Shown here: positions 1 to 13,119 of the stretch, one piece after another
How the letters are laid out: each line of letters starts with the position of its first letter
How positions within the stretch are numbered: the first letter of the stretch is position 1
Assembly: GCA_051453625.1 (NCBI GenBank)
Contig: JBOZIK010000001.1
Coordinates: 214,667,914-214,731,913, forward strand
From: Welwitschia mirabilis
Taxonomy: Eukaryota > Gnetophyta > Gnetopsida > Welwitschiales
Direction: 5' to 3'
DNA length: 64,000 nt
Notes under the pieces: model-generated
Told to the model about the DNA's origin: nothing
The model's input: the letters and a program-made list of their open reading frames with translations, nothing else
The model's database searches: none
Program-made: the position numbers and the translations under genes

Positions 1-1344
1 TGATGATTACTTATGCTCTAATAATTGTTTATTCTTTACATTCTCATTGGTTACCTTCCATTCCTATAGGATGTGACTTAAGTATCATCAATTTAATCAT
101 TCTTAATTATTTAAAGTTTTTTAAAACATTTCTAGGATTGAGTTTATGAAGCATAGAAGTTTGTCCTCTTCTTATTAGTTAAGTGTACTTATGATTTTAA
201 CATTACTTTAGTTTAGTTCTTAAATAGTTTACTAAAGTTTTTGCAAGATATGAGAGGTTTCTTGATTGAATTGCACATGAGATTCCATAAACATTTCAAG
301 GATGTCTTATAAGAAAGTTAAGAAGGATTGTTAAGCATTGTAAGATTAAAAGTATTAAGTAAATAATGAAGATGATAGAAGATAAGATGAATGATATTCA
401 TAGAAAATTGAAAGATGCAAATTAAGGGGTAAAGAAAATTAATAGATTGATGAGAAATAAGGGTTATAAGGGGTGGTGAAAAATATAGAATTAAACTATT
501 TTTATTGAAAATAAGTATTTTTAAAAAAAATATTATAATAAGGTTGATCTATTTATGAAGGAGGCTTCATATGTTAAAGATAATCACTTGTAATGCACTT
601 AGTATTGAAAACATTCTAGAGTAAAAAATGTAATGGATTGTTTTCAAGAAATAATAAAGGGTTTACTTGGAATACTTCATTAGACTAATTTTCAAAAAAT
701 AGACTATTTTCATAGTCAATGTTAAGTATTTTTTGAAGTTTCAAAGATATTTTTTATCATTAATTACTAAGATTATGTTTCTAACATATGTAATTTTGTT
801 ACATTTCAAAAGGTCCTTAACAAGAAATATGAGACAAAGGTCCTAGCAAAGTTTGAGATTAAAATGCTTAGAAATGAGAAATAGTGGAACTAGTTTTTAA
901 TAAAAAAGCCTTTAAAAAGGTAGACATTATGTTATGGATCATGTAAATGGATTGATACAAAAATAAGTAGAAAATAAAAAATTGGAATAATCATATCAAA
1001 GTAGGAGAAAATGAATGCCATAGTAAAATCCTAGAAAAATGGAAACTCAAAAAATGAAATAGAAGTTGAAAATTTAATATATACACATGCAATATTAAAA
1101 ATAAAATTTATGAGAAATAAAATTTATAGAATAGAAAAGAAGGGGAATATGATGATTATTCTCTATTTTGATTATTCTCAATTTCTTAGATTTTTTTGTT
1201 GCTTTATATTTCATTTGAAAGAATCTGGGAAAAAATTATATAACTAGTTATCATTTCATACAAGGAGATCAATATAATAGTGATATTTTAGGTTATAGCT
1301 AATATATTTAATGAAAACTTGAAAGAAATAAAAGTTAATGCTAG
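1..1344. other. AT-rich sequence, no gene seen
   Basis: No reading frame of useful length and no recognisable domain is visible on either strand. Because the sequence just to the right (1345-2570) looks like the leader and LTR of a minus-strand Athila-like element, this stretch may be decayed internal sequence of that element, but I could not find any gag or pol motif to prove it. Confidence 0.4.
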
Positions 1345-1625
1345 TATTTAGGTATCACTAGAAACAAAATGATACCTATCACTAGAGAGTACAAAAAGTA
1401 AAAGGAATGCAAACTAAATGCAAAAAAATGAGCACCAGTATGATTATCATTAGAATAAGACTTGTACCAACCACTAGAAAGTGAAGAAAATGAAAATAAT
1501 AGAAGCTAAAACGTAACAAAATGAAAATCTGTGTGTGCCCTACTAAAGCTATCATGATTTTATTCTCATACATAGTGCTAAAAAGATATCTAAGATTAAG
1601 TTTTTACAAATAAAAACTAGATCTT
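1345..1625 (-). repeat. Leader and decayed PBS of an Athila-like element
   Basis: This stretch resembles the leader of element E (39760-40053). Both contain degenerate repeats with phrases such as 'taccaaccactagaaagt' and 'ggtatcactagaaa', and both end next to an LTR that begins with a 'cctagtat' box. The part at about 1595-1625 lines up with the E primer-binding-site segment but is too decayed to read as a PBS by itself. The match was made by eye; a pairwise alignment of 1345-2570 with the 39760-41251 block would settle it. Confidence 0.4.
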
Positions 1626-2570
1626 TCATTATAGAAAGGACCTAGTATTTTTCTCTCCTTAGGGTAATTATGATAGTAAATAATAAAATAACACACNNNN
1701 NNNNAGAAAAATATATTCAAGAAAGGAAAATAGAAGTAAGAAGAAATGTTTAAAAGGATTAGAGATTAAAGCTAAGAATATGCATCGCTTTGAAAATCCA
1801 CCATAAACATAAAAATAATGGTAAAAGTTCCTATAATGAAAATAAATGTACTTTATTATTAAATTTGAAATGTTAAGCTTGGTCAACACTCAAGCATGGT
1901 GACATAACCTCATTTACTATATGAATGTTACTGGAACCTTTACATCATCTTAGTTCTCATAGCATATCCATATAAGGATGAAAAATAGGTTGCAATTTCA
2001 AAAGACCATCAAACATTAGGATGACCTATAGACTAAGATGTAAACATAAAGAAATCACTTAATTACAATAAGAAGTATAATAAGTATTAAAACATCCATA
2101 CTTTCTATTAAAAATATTACACCAAATATTAACTACTGCCACTTTAACTTATTAAAAGCATTAAAAGCATATTATAAGACACTTAAAATTAAGAAACTAT
2201 ATCAAAAAATAACATCATTTTATTAGATAAAATAAAACAAAGCTATAATAGAAAATAGAAAACATCAACCTATAACTAAAATGTCATGTTAACCTTAAGG
2301 GATAGCCCCTCCTATAAGAAATATTTAAGAGTTAGACATAGAAAGTAGTAGTCTTAGCATGAAGTACAATAGGATTGCTTCATTTCCAAGTATCCAATAT
2401 GTCACAAAGTAGGGTGCTTGTCCCTTTATTTGGGTTTATTGTCCTTTTATATCACGTGAAGTTGTTAAGATTTTTTTTTCTTCTAGTCTTTGATGAGGTC
2501 ACTAAGGTTCTGTATTTTAGCATTTGATGGAGTTATTAGTATAATGATTCCAACACATATCTTTCAAGGA
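1626..2570 (-). repeat. LTR remnant, E-type ('beta' family), copy 1
   Basis: This is a third, more diverged copy of the LTR seen at 40066-41251 and 60687-61920. Shared landmarks in the same order are the 'ctagtat..tt..ggataatta' box near the start and 'ggtgacataacctcatttactat' (broken here into parts of under 20 bases) near 1898-1921. Later come an AAGCATGAAAAGTAAGG-like box and a T-rich end. It holds an 8-N gap at 1697-1704. The right boundary is approximate. It contains no coding sequence, and stretches that look open are chance frames. Confidence 0.5.
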
Positions 2571-5500
2571 CCACTATCACATATCATTAATGCGACCATT
2601 GTTTTATGTAATAATTAATCATTTTATAGCTAAAGATAATGGCAAATTTTAATGTAGCAAATGACTAGACCCATAACTGGAAATGGATTGCTTCTTTATG
2701 ATAAATATAACATGTAAGTTTGGAAGTAATTTTTCTAAAGTAATCAAAACTCCCCTATAAATAACTAGTGTTGCTAGCATTTCATGTAAGATCAACACCA
2801 TATTTCACAATGTGCTTCAAAATGTAGTTAACTATCTAAAACACCATAGGGAAGTATATATATTCACATATGGAAATAAAAAGAGTATAATACATATTTT
2901 ATAATAAAATTGTTAAATTAACATCTTCACTTATGCTAGATTGATATGATATGCTTAAGATAAATGTCAATTTTTATGTGTTATTAAGGGTTATAAGAAA
3001 TAGAATAGTAAGCATGTCATTTTTTTTTTGTACTTTTAATCTTTATATGATGTTTGAAAGATGGGATGATTCAAGATATTCCAAGATGTTAATGCAAAAA
3101 TACATTTAGGGAATATCATTCTCAAATGTTTGTCCATATCTCAACTTTAATTGAGGGTAAAAAAAACATAAAGTTCTTCTAGAGGCTCAATATTTGAATT
3201 ATTTTTAAGATGCTTAGATGAAAACTTAAATTCTAAATTAATTAATTTTGTTTTGTGTTGTTTTTCCTTAATGTTCTATAGTTTTAGTTGATTTTTAATT
3301 TCCAACTTAGTTTCTTGTGTTTACCTTATGTAAAAGGATTATGCTGGTGAGATGCGATCTTTAAAAACATTTTTCTCTTCACTTTTTAAAGCCTTTTTGC
3401 ATATGTTAGTATGGATGTAATGGAATATCTATTTTTCCTTTTTAATTTAGTAGCATTTATTAAATAAATTCTTTAAATTTAGTGACTTTAATTATAGATT
3501 TATTGTTTTTTAAGATACATCATAACTAAAACTAAATAATTAATTCCTTGTAAAGAAAAAAATATGGTAATCTTTATGATATTCAAAAATAAATTAAATA
3601 TATCGTATAAGATCATACTTTAAGTGTAAGATATGTCTAGATTTTTATAGTTGTTATAATACCATAATATTCTAAAAAACTAGTAATTTTAAAATACTTT
3701 AAATTTTTAAGTATCAAGGAATTTTTGGAAACATTATTTAATGATACAAAATATAGATAATTCATATATTATAAGATACCAATTAATAGTATTATAAAAG
3801 GAAAAAATTCCTTGCCATTTTTTCTTTTTAGTTTTACGGTTATTTTTATAAAATAATTTTTAAAAAGTTATTTAATATTAAAAATTATTATTTTTAAATT
3901 TGTACAATTTTAACATAATCTTAGAATTACAAAAAAATATTATTAAATTTTATTCAATACTTAATAAGTTGTGGTATTCTTAAGTCATGTTACCATTTTT
4001 CAAAAAAAATGAACTTTAGATATAATAAAAACATAAAACTTCATAAATAAATTTAAGAAAACATAATTGATAAGATTAATATAAATACATAACCTAATTA
4101 GTCTATGTTACGTTAAAAGAAAATAATTAATAATATAATTTAAATTAATTAAAAATATTAATGCACAAGAGTAATTTAAAGAAAATAAATTTAATGAGCC
4201 ATAGGATTGACATGAAGGACTACTTAGCATAATCAAAACAAAGGATAAAATAACCCATTCTAATAAGAGGATTCTAATGAAAATTTAATGCATAGTAAAA
4301 CTAAAAAAATATGTTAATAATACACAATGCATAATGAACATCAATATCCAAATATTAAAGTGAATTACCTAGTCACTTAGCCAAAATATTTCATTGGTAA
4401 ACTCATTAATTAAGCATGTAATGAGGTTATTAAAATCTCTCCCTTATCTTCCATTGACATTAATAGAAGTGACAATTTAAATAAAATAAACATTATAGTA
4501 AGCATATATAATGGTTTAAGGGAATGCTCTATTATGCCAATAATTTTCTTTATCAAAGAAACAACATAAGAACAAAATAAGTAGAGGAAATCTACTTGGA
4601 AAATAAATGATGAGGGGTTATTATTTAATGGATATTGATGAATATTTAATAAAGACTTAAGATCTAAGATTTTTAGGTTCAAGTTCCAAGATCAAATCTT
4701 CAATCTTCAAGCTTCACACTTAAAAGAATGAGGATGAGAATAAAAAATAAGGAGATGAAAGAATGAGAAGAAAATGAGATAACATGTACTTGCATAAAAA
4801 TACGAATTCCATTTCAAGATAGGGAAGTGATTTCATTTATAGGTAAATGATATACCAAATGTTTTTAATCTAATTAAATCTATACCCATTATTTTACCCT
4901 TAAGTAATATGGCTACATTAAATTGGATAAGATTGATCACAATGATATGGATAAGATTGAGTATTAACAAGTTAGATGAGCTTAAGTGATAAGTGATATT
5001 AATATGTAAATAATAAGAAGACATCATATTTATAACCTATGTACCTATATAGGATGAGTAACTATTGTGTTTTAATTAGAAAAATGATAATCCTAATTTT
5101 TTAATAAAATAAAGTATTAATAGTTATTATTTTACATCAATTTTTAAACTATAATACTGCACTTAAAGGTATTTTTGCACTTTTTATGTGAGAGGAATAT
5201 TAAACACTTAATGAGCTTAAAATGATGCATTAAGATCTAGTTGAATACTATTTTTAATAATTTTTATTAGAAGATTAATACTGAGGATGAACATGTAGAT
5301 CAAAGAGGACTACCTAGTAGCTCTACAGAGAACTAATAATAACTTTTCTATTATCATATCTTATCCACTTATTGATGTGATGATTTACACTCACTCTAAT
5401 ACTAAATACATGATACTAGATGACATTAGAGTTTTCTAGACATTAATATCTTAAAAATTTAAATTCAATAAGCTATATTTGATACATTCTTAGTCATTTT

Positions 5501-8077
5501 GAGTCAAATTTGATGATTTCATATAATATAAGTCACAAGAAGAACAATTGAGTAAATCAATTTTTGTTAATTTAGTTAGTTATTTTTTAAAATAATTATG
5601 GCATTTTAGTATTAGTTTCAAATGTAGAATGATACTATATCATCATGAGACAATTTTCTATATTATTACATGTGACACATGTGAAAATGTAATGGTCTTA
5701 GTAACCCCTCAATCTAAAACAAGTGCACTATAAAAATTTCTATTAATGCTAAAACTCATATCATAATAATACNNNNNNNNNNNNNNNNNNNNNNNNNNNN
5801 NNNNNNNNNNNNNNNNNNNNNNNNNNNNNNNNNNNNNNNNNNNNNNNNNNNNNNNNNNNNNNNNNNNNNNNNTAAAACTCATATCATAATGATACATTAA
5901 CATTTTATGCCATTTTAATTCTATTAAGTCAAATTAGAGCCATTTTCAAGCATTAGAAGGGGATTTTTCACTTTGTTTCTTTTATATTTCTTTACTTTCA
6001 AGTTGATTTTCTCTCTCTATATTAGCTTCGAAAGCCTTCTACATTCTTCATTTTATTTTTTTTAATAACATACATATTCATTTTTAGTCTTCTAGATTTT
6101 CTTACATTTCAATTTCCATCACCTTTACCCTATTTTTATCTAGCCTGAGGGCACTATAAGGTGGTCAAAAATACATGAATGTGCAGTGTAGGAGGAGAAG
6201 AAGGAATAAAATATTATAAGAATTTAGATTAAATAATAATGGAAAGGGCTATGATTTCATCTTAAACCATTAAGTGCTCTTTTTCTTTATGGTTTATTAT
6301 TTTCTTTACTTGGAATATGTATTTTTATCATGCATTTTTTTTAATTTAATTAGAATTCTTATAATATGTTCTAGAATAGTGTTAGTTGTATTGTTGTGCG
6401 TTTAGTACTTATCATGGAATACTATAATTTTACATGATTCATCACTCTATTTCAGATAAATTTTTTTTTTATTAGTCTTCTCTTTTTACCCCTCTGTTCT
6501 TCTCATTTTTTGTTCGTACATTGTCTCATGATTCTACCTTTATTTCTAAGTAAATGATGATAAATTTCTATTTTCTCTTTTTTAAACAATAGAAATTTAT
6601 TTTATAAATATGTTATTTACATTTTTTTAAGCAAAACTATTCATGTTTGCATTGATTCTTCTTTCTTATTTTTTACTCTTCTCAAAATTGAGTAGGCTAG
6701 TAGATTTTAATGCTTGCTTTAACCATTACTATTTTTTGTGACTTCATTGGTATAAAATTTTATACATTAGAAAATTTTACAATGAGTCCAAAAATTTTGT
6801 ATACATTAAAAAATTTCATCATCAATGTGTTAAATCCAAATTTGTCCTATAGAATTCCTTTTACTGTCATTTATAATCAAAGTTGCAGTTTCGCTTAGAA
6901 AGTTTTTTAAACTATAGAATGGTAATTTTTGTTATTTTATCTAATGAATTTATTTATGACTACTCATTTTTTATAATCCTATCTTGTAGTAAGTTTTTAT
7001 ACGCTTTTAGAATATAAAATCCATGTTTTTTTAAATTTTCTTTTTTTTTTAATATTATTGATTAAATGAGGGTTGATTATACTTTTGTGATTTTAGAAAC
7101 TTATTTTAAAAGCATATAAAAACTTATTTTAGGTTATACTCTAGGTATGTTAAAGGTTCTAAGCATTTCTAAATCCATTATTTCAAATTTTCTCTCTTCC
7201 TTTCTTCATTTCATTTCTTTTTATTTGTCAAACTAGTTTGAAATTGACTAAGTATGACTTTGACTTAATATAATTTCATATGATAGTTTTTAAATATTAA
7301 TTGTTAATTTGAAATATAATTTATATGTTTCATTAATATAATATCTCATTTCATGATAAGTAAAAAGTTATTTTTTAAGTCAGTTGTATTGAAATTTAGT
7401 GAAAATCATATTTAAGTTAAATAGTTTGCTATGTTGATTTGAAGAATGATGTTTTTCATCTATTATATTTTATTCTAAGTTGTTGCTCATTTTTTATAGT
7501 ATGAAACAAAATGTTTTAATTATTTAATTACATCCATATTATATGTTTTCAAGTAATAAACTTTTCAAGAAAAAATATTTTTATATGAAAATTACTTTTG
7601 TAGATTTGATTGCATAAACTCTTTTACTTGTTTATATAAGTTATAAAGGATATTTAAAATCATATTAAATGTTTATAAAAGATTATTTCTTTCTATTTTA
7701 GTATTTTTCCTCTTTTCATATTCTATGAAATTATGCTTCTACACATGTGGTTCTTCACAATAATTTTAAGTTGTGTTGTAATTACTTATGTCTCACTTAA
7801 GAGAAATAGTTACTTTATCATGTAAAATGACATTATGATAAGATGATATCAATATCTTAATATGAATTCATGTTAAGTATTTTGTTAGTTCAATACTTGT
7901 ATGCTTCTAAGGTATTTACAATTTGACTATCGAGATTTCTTTATACTTTAAACTAAACTATTTATACTTGATTTCCTTCTCTTAATTGAATTATGCTACT
8001 AAATATACATGTTTTTAAGTAGAGACTTAAAGCATGATTTCCTTGTTTTAAAAATTAAGGTTTTCCTTTATTTAAAA
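2571..8077. other. AT-rich region, nothing recognised
   Basis: About 5.5 kb of very AT-rich DNA with only short chance frames. I see no exon-like stretches, no conserved protein motif, no RNA gene and no clear LTR boundary. The right end (about 6900-8077) lies just upstream of the primer-binding site of element H, so part of it should be the 5' LTR of H, but I cannot define that LTR because no second copy is visible. A 100-N gap at 5773-5872 is flanked by a 23-bp direct repeat (5750-5772 and 5873-5895, one mismatch). Confidence 0.5.
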
Positions 8078-8096
8078 TCGGTGCCATTGTTATGGA
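8078..8096 (+). other. Primer-binding site of element H (decayed)
   Basis: TCGGTGCCATTGTTATGGA matches the plant gypsy site TTGGCGCCGTTGCCGGGGA at 13 of 19 positions; four of the six changes are C-to-T or G-to-A. It lies a few hundred bases before the first gag-like sequence, which is where the tRNA primer for minus-strand DNA synthesis should pair. Confidence 0.55.
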
Positions 8097-8329
8097 AACA
8101 ATTTCTATTTTTATATAAAATATTATAATTTTTCTTTGAGAATACACATACACTAAAGGAATCTTTTTTTAAAGTTATTTCTAGATTATAATTACATTGA
8201 TGAGTCTATAAGCTCTAAATTACTCTAATAATCCTTCTAAGTACACATGTCCTAACTCTTGCTACTTTTCTCTACATCTCTTTTTCTTTTAATACTATTC
8301 ATTCATGAGTAGAATTTTGATGCCCTTAC

Positions 8330-9000
8330 TAAAACTTTAAATGTTCTTGCTAGTTAAATGGCCACCCAAGATAGTAATACTTATACTTTTGATCCTTAAC
8401 CTATTTTTAGACAACTTTAAAAAGGTCATTAAATTAATTCTCCTATTTTCTAATTTGTAATGGTTTTGTTTCCAATAAAAATAGTAAAAATGTTCTTATT
8501 CTTTATGGATTAGATCTTGAGGATATTTATAATTTTCTTGATATTTTTACTTATTTTACAAAATAACTCCTTATGATTATTCTAATGAAGCTAAATTAGA
8601 AATTCTTCCTCTTCTCTTAAAATATAGGATTAGACATTAGCTTAAGTTTATCAAACATAATAAATATCCTTTGAATCTTAAAAATTTTAAAGAATATTTC
8701 ATTAAATAATTCTCCCTACTATTTACATTAATTAGATGAGGAAATGTATTAGTAGATCTAACTAATATTCTAGTGAATCTTATTTTGAAACTTTTAAACA
8801 TTTTAGAGATATTTTAATTAAAAATCCTAATCATTATTTTAATTTTTTAATAGAAGTTCTTAATAAAGAAACGAGAAAGTTAGTAGAAACTTTAAATAAT
8901 GGAGAATTATTAAGTTCTACTCCTAATGAGGTATGAAAGAATTAGAAGAGATAGTTAAAGTTAACCAAAGATGGAAAAATGTTAATAATGATCATGTATG
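8330..9000 (+). pseudogene. Decayed gag of element H
   Basis: This would have encoded the capsid-forming Gag protein. Translation in shifting frames gives the usual order of the Retrotrans_gag family. A segment reading ILYGLDLEDIYNFLDIF lies near 8500-8545, and a typical end of the capsid domain at about 8850-8950 reads LNKETRKLVETLNNGELL, followed by a conserved STPNEV and an LEEI helix. These match the 'FYNGL..TR..VE...GG..L..TP.EA...LE.L' pattern of plant gypsy Gag. Many in-frame stops are present. The start codon is not defined; ATG at 8353 (MATQDSNTYTFDP) is a plausible beginning. Family identity is from remembered motifs, not from a search. Confidence 0.7.
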
Positions 9001-9289
9001 AAGTAAGTTTAGCTTAAATGAACTTTTTCATAAGGATAAATCTAATAATAAGTTATCTAAGAAAATGAGAGTTCTTTCTGCTTAACTAGAAAACATTAAA
9101 TTAGAATAAGAAAGTCTTAAGGAAATTCCAACTCAATCTTCTTTAAGTTCATTTTTTATAAATTTTGTTAAGTATCAAATCACTTCATTAAATTTTTATA
9201 AAAATTATAAGGCATTTAAAAGTGCTTTAGATCATCATCATCTTTCTAAAGCTCATGCCTTTAATTAAAATTATCATGTTGATATGCCT

Positions 9290-9900
9290 TTTAATAAGTA
9301 CCCCAATTCTCATCCAAACAGCCTCCATCATAATCAACATTATAATTTGTTTTATCCTTACATAATATGTAATTTCAATGCTAGCCTAAATATGTATCTC
9401 TTCATCCTTCATAAGATAATAAGTTATAAAAAATGTTGAAGTTATTTGTTAGTAAAATAGATTAAATGCAATAAATTATTTATTTTATATTCAAATAACA
9501 AAATAAGAATAAGAGTCATCCTAGTTTAATTTTTTAATTGGCTATTAATTCAAAATCAACTAATATAGTGGAAGAATGCACTGATATGAATTACATTAGA
9601 TTAAAAAATGAAAAAAAATCATTTGAGAGCCTAGTTTTGAATTTAAAGAAGATGAAAATTTAGATAAATTAATTATAATTCTTGAATATGATTCTATGAA
9701 AAAATTATTATAATAAAAAAAATACAAGTTTCTATTCATTTTTCTGATTGTCTTTAATTTAATAAAGGCTCAAATAATTATGATGATATTTATAAGATTT
9801 TTAAATATAGTAATACTAATATTTCCCTTCTTAAAGTAATTAAGAAAATTCCTTTGTCTACCAAATTTATTAAAAACCTATATACTCATAAAAAATATGT
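9290..9900 (+). pseudogene. Gag-protease linker of element H
   Basis: Two conserved stretches of the region between capsid and protease survive. Around 9270-9350 there is an Asn/His/Tyr-rich segment (FNKYPNSHPN) like the 'YNPGWRNHPN' motif of Athila-like Gag. At 9796-9900 the translation contains NISLLKVIKKIPLSTKFIK, matching the family pattern 'NIPLLDAIKQVPKYAKFLK'. The section between is badly decayed. This supports a continuous gag-protease polyprotein of the Athila/Tat type in the ancestor. Confidence 0.65.
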
Positions 9901-9989
9901 AATGTTCTAGAGAAATAATTAATCTTACCACATCTAATACTTATGTTTTACAATCTAAAATCCTTGTGAAAGATGATAACTATTGATTC

Positions 9990-10330
9990 CTTAATATTAC
10001 TATAATTGACCATGTTATTTATAAATACTTAGTAGATTTAGGAACTAGAAGTAATGTTATGCTAGAATCTATTTTTAACCTTATAATTTAATCATGATAA
10101 TCCCATAATGTAATTCTTTCTATAGCTAGTAGAACCTTGGTTAAATCTTTAGGAATCTTAAAATACATTTTAATTTAAATTGATAAATTAGTTTATCCTA
10201 TTGGTTTTGTTATTCTTAAAGTTTTTACAAATTCCACTAGTTGTCCTATTATTATTAGTAGACCTTGACTTGTAATAATAGATGTAAAAATGAATTGTAC
10301 ATAAAGTGCATTAAAAATTATTTTTAGAAA
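9990..10330 (+). pseudogene. Decayed aspartic protease of element H
   Basis: The protease would have cut the Gag-Pol polyprotein. The active-site region reads LVDLGTRSNVMLESIF (10029-10076), matching the plant gypsy form LLDLGASVNVMP. The catalytic Asp (10035-10037) is kept, while the following Gly-Ala-Ser has become Gly-Thr-Arg. Downstream the pattern 'YPIGFVILKVF ... PIIISRP' follows the family's 'FPVDFVVLDM...PIILGRPF', so the second conserved block is also recognisable. Stops interrupt the frame. It sits between the linker and RT, the expected position. Confidence 0.75.
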
Positions 10331-10789
10331 TATTTCCATTACCTTAAATATGTCTTCAAACTAAAATAAATATGCTAAATGAACATTTGCAAGTACATAA
10401 ATTACAATTTTTAATTCAGGATTTAGTTTCAATTCTAAATTACTTACTTTATTTGAATGATATATATCAATTACTTATTACATCTCTTTTAGATTTAACT
10501 GAAATTGATACTCATATTGAATGTGTTTGTTTTCAATATTTTAGTTATATCTTTAAAAAAAATAAAAATGAACATTTCTTTGTATGATGTTCCTATAGCT
10601 AATAGTATTTTTAATGATGATTTAAAATCTCTAGCTAACTATTTAATGTATATTTTCCTTGGTAGAAATTAATTAAACCTATTATCAAATGTGCTTACCA
10701 ACTCATTACTTAAATGTTCTCAAACCTTTTCTTCATATTATCATAATCTTATTGATGTTCATATTTTTGTTTGTTCACATCCTATTTAC

Positions 10790-11430
10790 TTAGAATCTAA
10801 TATCAAACTTGTTTGGCAACCTCAACATAGGCTTAGTCTAAAGCTTAGGATATTAATAGAGAAAATCATAAAACGTTTGGAAGCTAATACTATTTATGCC
10901 ATTTCAAATAATAAATGATTAAGTCCTTTATAAGTTATCCTAAATAAGAATGATAAATGGTAAATTTGTGTTGATTTTCAATCTTGTAATACTTATATTA
11001 AGAGAGATAATTTTCTTGTTCATTTTTTTAATGAAATTCTTGATGAATGTTTTTGTCATTAGTGCTATTATTTTCTAGATGTATATAGTAATTCTAGTTA
11101 AATTTATCTAAATATAAGACTAATTTTACTTGTCCATTTGGAACTTTTACTTATTGTCATATGTCTTGTGGTTTATCTAAGATTTGTATAACTTTTTGAA
11201 GGTGTATTATTGGTCTTTTTATTGAATATATAGATGAATATTTAGAAATATTTATGGATGATTTTTCTCTCTATAATGATTATTTTGATTACATAATGTT
11301 TTATTTAAAGTTAATCTGAAATTATTGTATTAATCATAATCTTAAAACATAGTTAGAAGAAAATTCATTTAATGGTTACTAGGGCATTTTTCTAAGATAT
11401 ATTATTTATAAAAAATAAATAGGAGTATAT
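10790..11430 (+). pseudogene. Decayed reverse transcriptase of element H
   Basis: This would have copied the element's RNA into DNA. Recognisable blocks in order: a start like 'QPQ.RL....R..I.K.I..LE.N.IY.IS' at 10815-10915; KWxICVDFQSCN at about 10955-10990 (family WR.CVDYR.LN); a CYYFLDVYSN block near 11060-11090 (family FYCFLDGYSG); TCPFGTFTY, frame-shifted, near 11130; and the catalytic FMDDFSLYND at 11251-11280 (family FMDDFSVYG). The F-M-D-D core (11251-11262) is intact although the rest is full of stops. Fingers and palm are present; the C-terminal part merges into a degraded connection before RNase H. Confidence 0.85.
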
Positions 11431-11669
11431 CCTACTAATATTTATATCATTCATTCTCTTTTTAATCCCAATTATGTTAAATATATAAGATCTTTCTTAG
11501 AAAATGCTATTTTCTATTGCTATTTCATTTCATCTTTTAATTCTCTTAGTAAACGTTTGACTAAATTTCTTTTAAAAGATGCATCTTTTTGTTAATAATA
11601 TGATTGTAAAATTGCATTTTAACAACTTAAAAAACTGTTATCATATTTACATGTTCCTTAAGATTATAA

Positions 11670-12165
11670 TTGATGTTTTTCTTTTCAAGTAATAATTCAA
11701 GCAAGTCATTTTAGAGTAGGTGTAGTATTAGGTCAAATTATTGAGTGTAGTCCCCATGTCATTTTTTATACTAGTAAGACCTTGCATGATTGGTAACTAA
11801 ATTATTTCACCAATGAAAAGGAGATGTGAGATGTTATCTTTACTCTTGAAACATTTTACCACTATGTTATTAGTTATTTTATAATTATCTTTATTAATTA
11901 TGCCAATTTAAAATATAGTTTAAATAAGCCCTTAACTAAAACTTGTCTTATGCATTGGATTTCACTCATGTAAGAATTTAATATTACTATTAAACATAGG
12001 AAAAAAAAGGGAAATTATGTTGGTAATGATTTATTGTGCCATTTCTTGTCCATTAATTAAAATTAATGAAAATTTTTCTAATGTTTGTGGTGAAATGTAT
12101 CTATGCTTGTATTTATTATTAATGTACGGTAAATAGAAAGATCTTCCTAGGGATATGATTCTTAT
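11670..12165 (+). pseudogene. Decayed RNase H of element H
   Basis: RNase H removes the RNA template during reverse transcription. The translation contains ASHFRVGVVLGQ followed by HVIFYTSKTLHDW (11700-11790), matching the family 'CDASDYAVGAVLGQ...HVIYYASRTL', then LNYFTNEKEM and a 'TLETFHHYV' block, and ends with IKHRKKKGNYVGNDLLCHFL, the counterpart of 'DKKGSENVVADHLSRL'. The first catalytic Asp (in CDAS) reads as Gln, so the enzyme would be inactive. A short 3' stretch to about 12165 resembles the RNase H-integrase spacer. No integrase follows. Confidence 0.75.
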
Positions 12166-13119
12166 GTGATCAAATCCAACTTCTATGAATAATACTAAGA
12201 ATTATATTTATAGTATAGTATGATTGTTGTTCATCTACAAAGATATATAATACAAGATATTAGTAAAACAAGCACAATGCTATAGTGAAATTATATACAA
12301 GATCTAGGAATGGAACATAACATGTAAATTAGCATAATAACTTCATGACAAAACATAAGTACTAAAGTGATGTTATGTGGTATTTACTTCTAACTCAATC
12401 ATAATGATGTAATTCATCATAGCTATGATTGCTTATGTAGTCCAAGCTCAAGCAAAATGGCATAATCACATCCATCATAGACATGAGGGTAATATATTCA
12501 AGCCACCTAGACATCACAATGAGAATAAAATAAGCATGGAAAGTATGGGTTTTTCAAGATCCATAAAATAAACATTTAGTTTATACAAGCTAGAATGACA
12601 AAGAAAATCACCAAATAGATCTTAAAGTAAAATCATGTCTTAGTTAATTTTAAGTATAACAAGTATGAAACAATCACAACTTAATATTAAAGTAATGCAT
12701 CAAGAACACATAACACTTTATTATGTAAAAGGTTAAAGCATAAAATTTGAAAATGTACTCATTCTAAACCAAGAACTATCATGCTAGTTTAGTAGTTAGC
12801 CCATTCATATGAAAGGTTTAAAAAGAATTGAAGATTAAAACTCCAATATCTTTGATAATGATATGATGTGAAGTGTCCTTTAAAATGAAGAGAGGTAGTA
12901 TATTTATACAATACAATTAAGATTTACAATTATGGTTTCAAAGGCCTAATGTTCTTTAATCATGAGGATAAATTAAGGGATTCTTATTACAAAATATTCT
13001 TCCTTCATCTTCTATTTGTAGAAATGATTAGAATGAATTGATTTTGTAAGAGAACTCAAGAACATAATTTTAGTACTATGATACTTAAAGCAATTGGTGT
13101 TACCACTCTTAAATGGATG
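12166..13119. other. Unassigned AT-rich sequence, LTR-like in part
   Basis: No coding motif is visible. The phrases 'aataagcatggaaagtat' and 'ggcataatcac' near 12450-12550 resemble the E-type LTR (40370-40450), so an eroded LTR is possible. Boundaries and orientation are not supported. A plus-strand open stretch at 13094-13282 crosses the start of the next LTR and is a chance frame. Confidence 0.35.

Larger units (their letters stand above)
8078..12165 (+). mobile_element. Ty3/gypsy element H (Athila/Tat-like), 3'-truncated
   Basis: This is the only clear plus-strand retrotransposon in the window. In order it carries a decayed primer-binding site, gag, the linker before protease, protease, reverse transcriptase with an F-M-D-D core, and RNase H. 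The frames are broken by dozens of stops and several frameshifts, so it cannot be expressed as protein. The order gag-PR-RT-RH and the PBS type fit the Athila/Tat side of plant Ty3/gypsy. The integrase that should follow is missing: recognisable sequence stops near 12165. No matching 3' LTR is visible. Confidence 0.85.

Noticed and set aside
2740-2770. TATA-like box 'ctataaataac'
   Set aside because: In DNA this AT-rich such words are expected by chance, and no downstream transcript or gene supports it.
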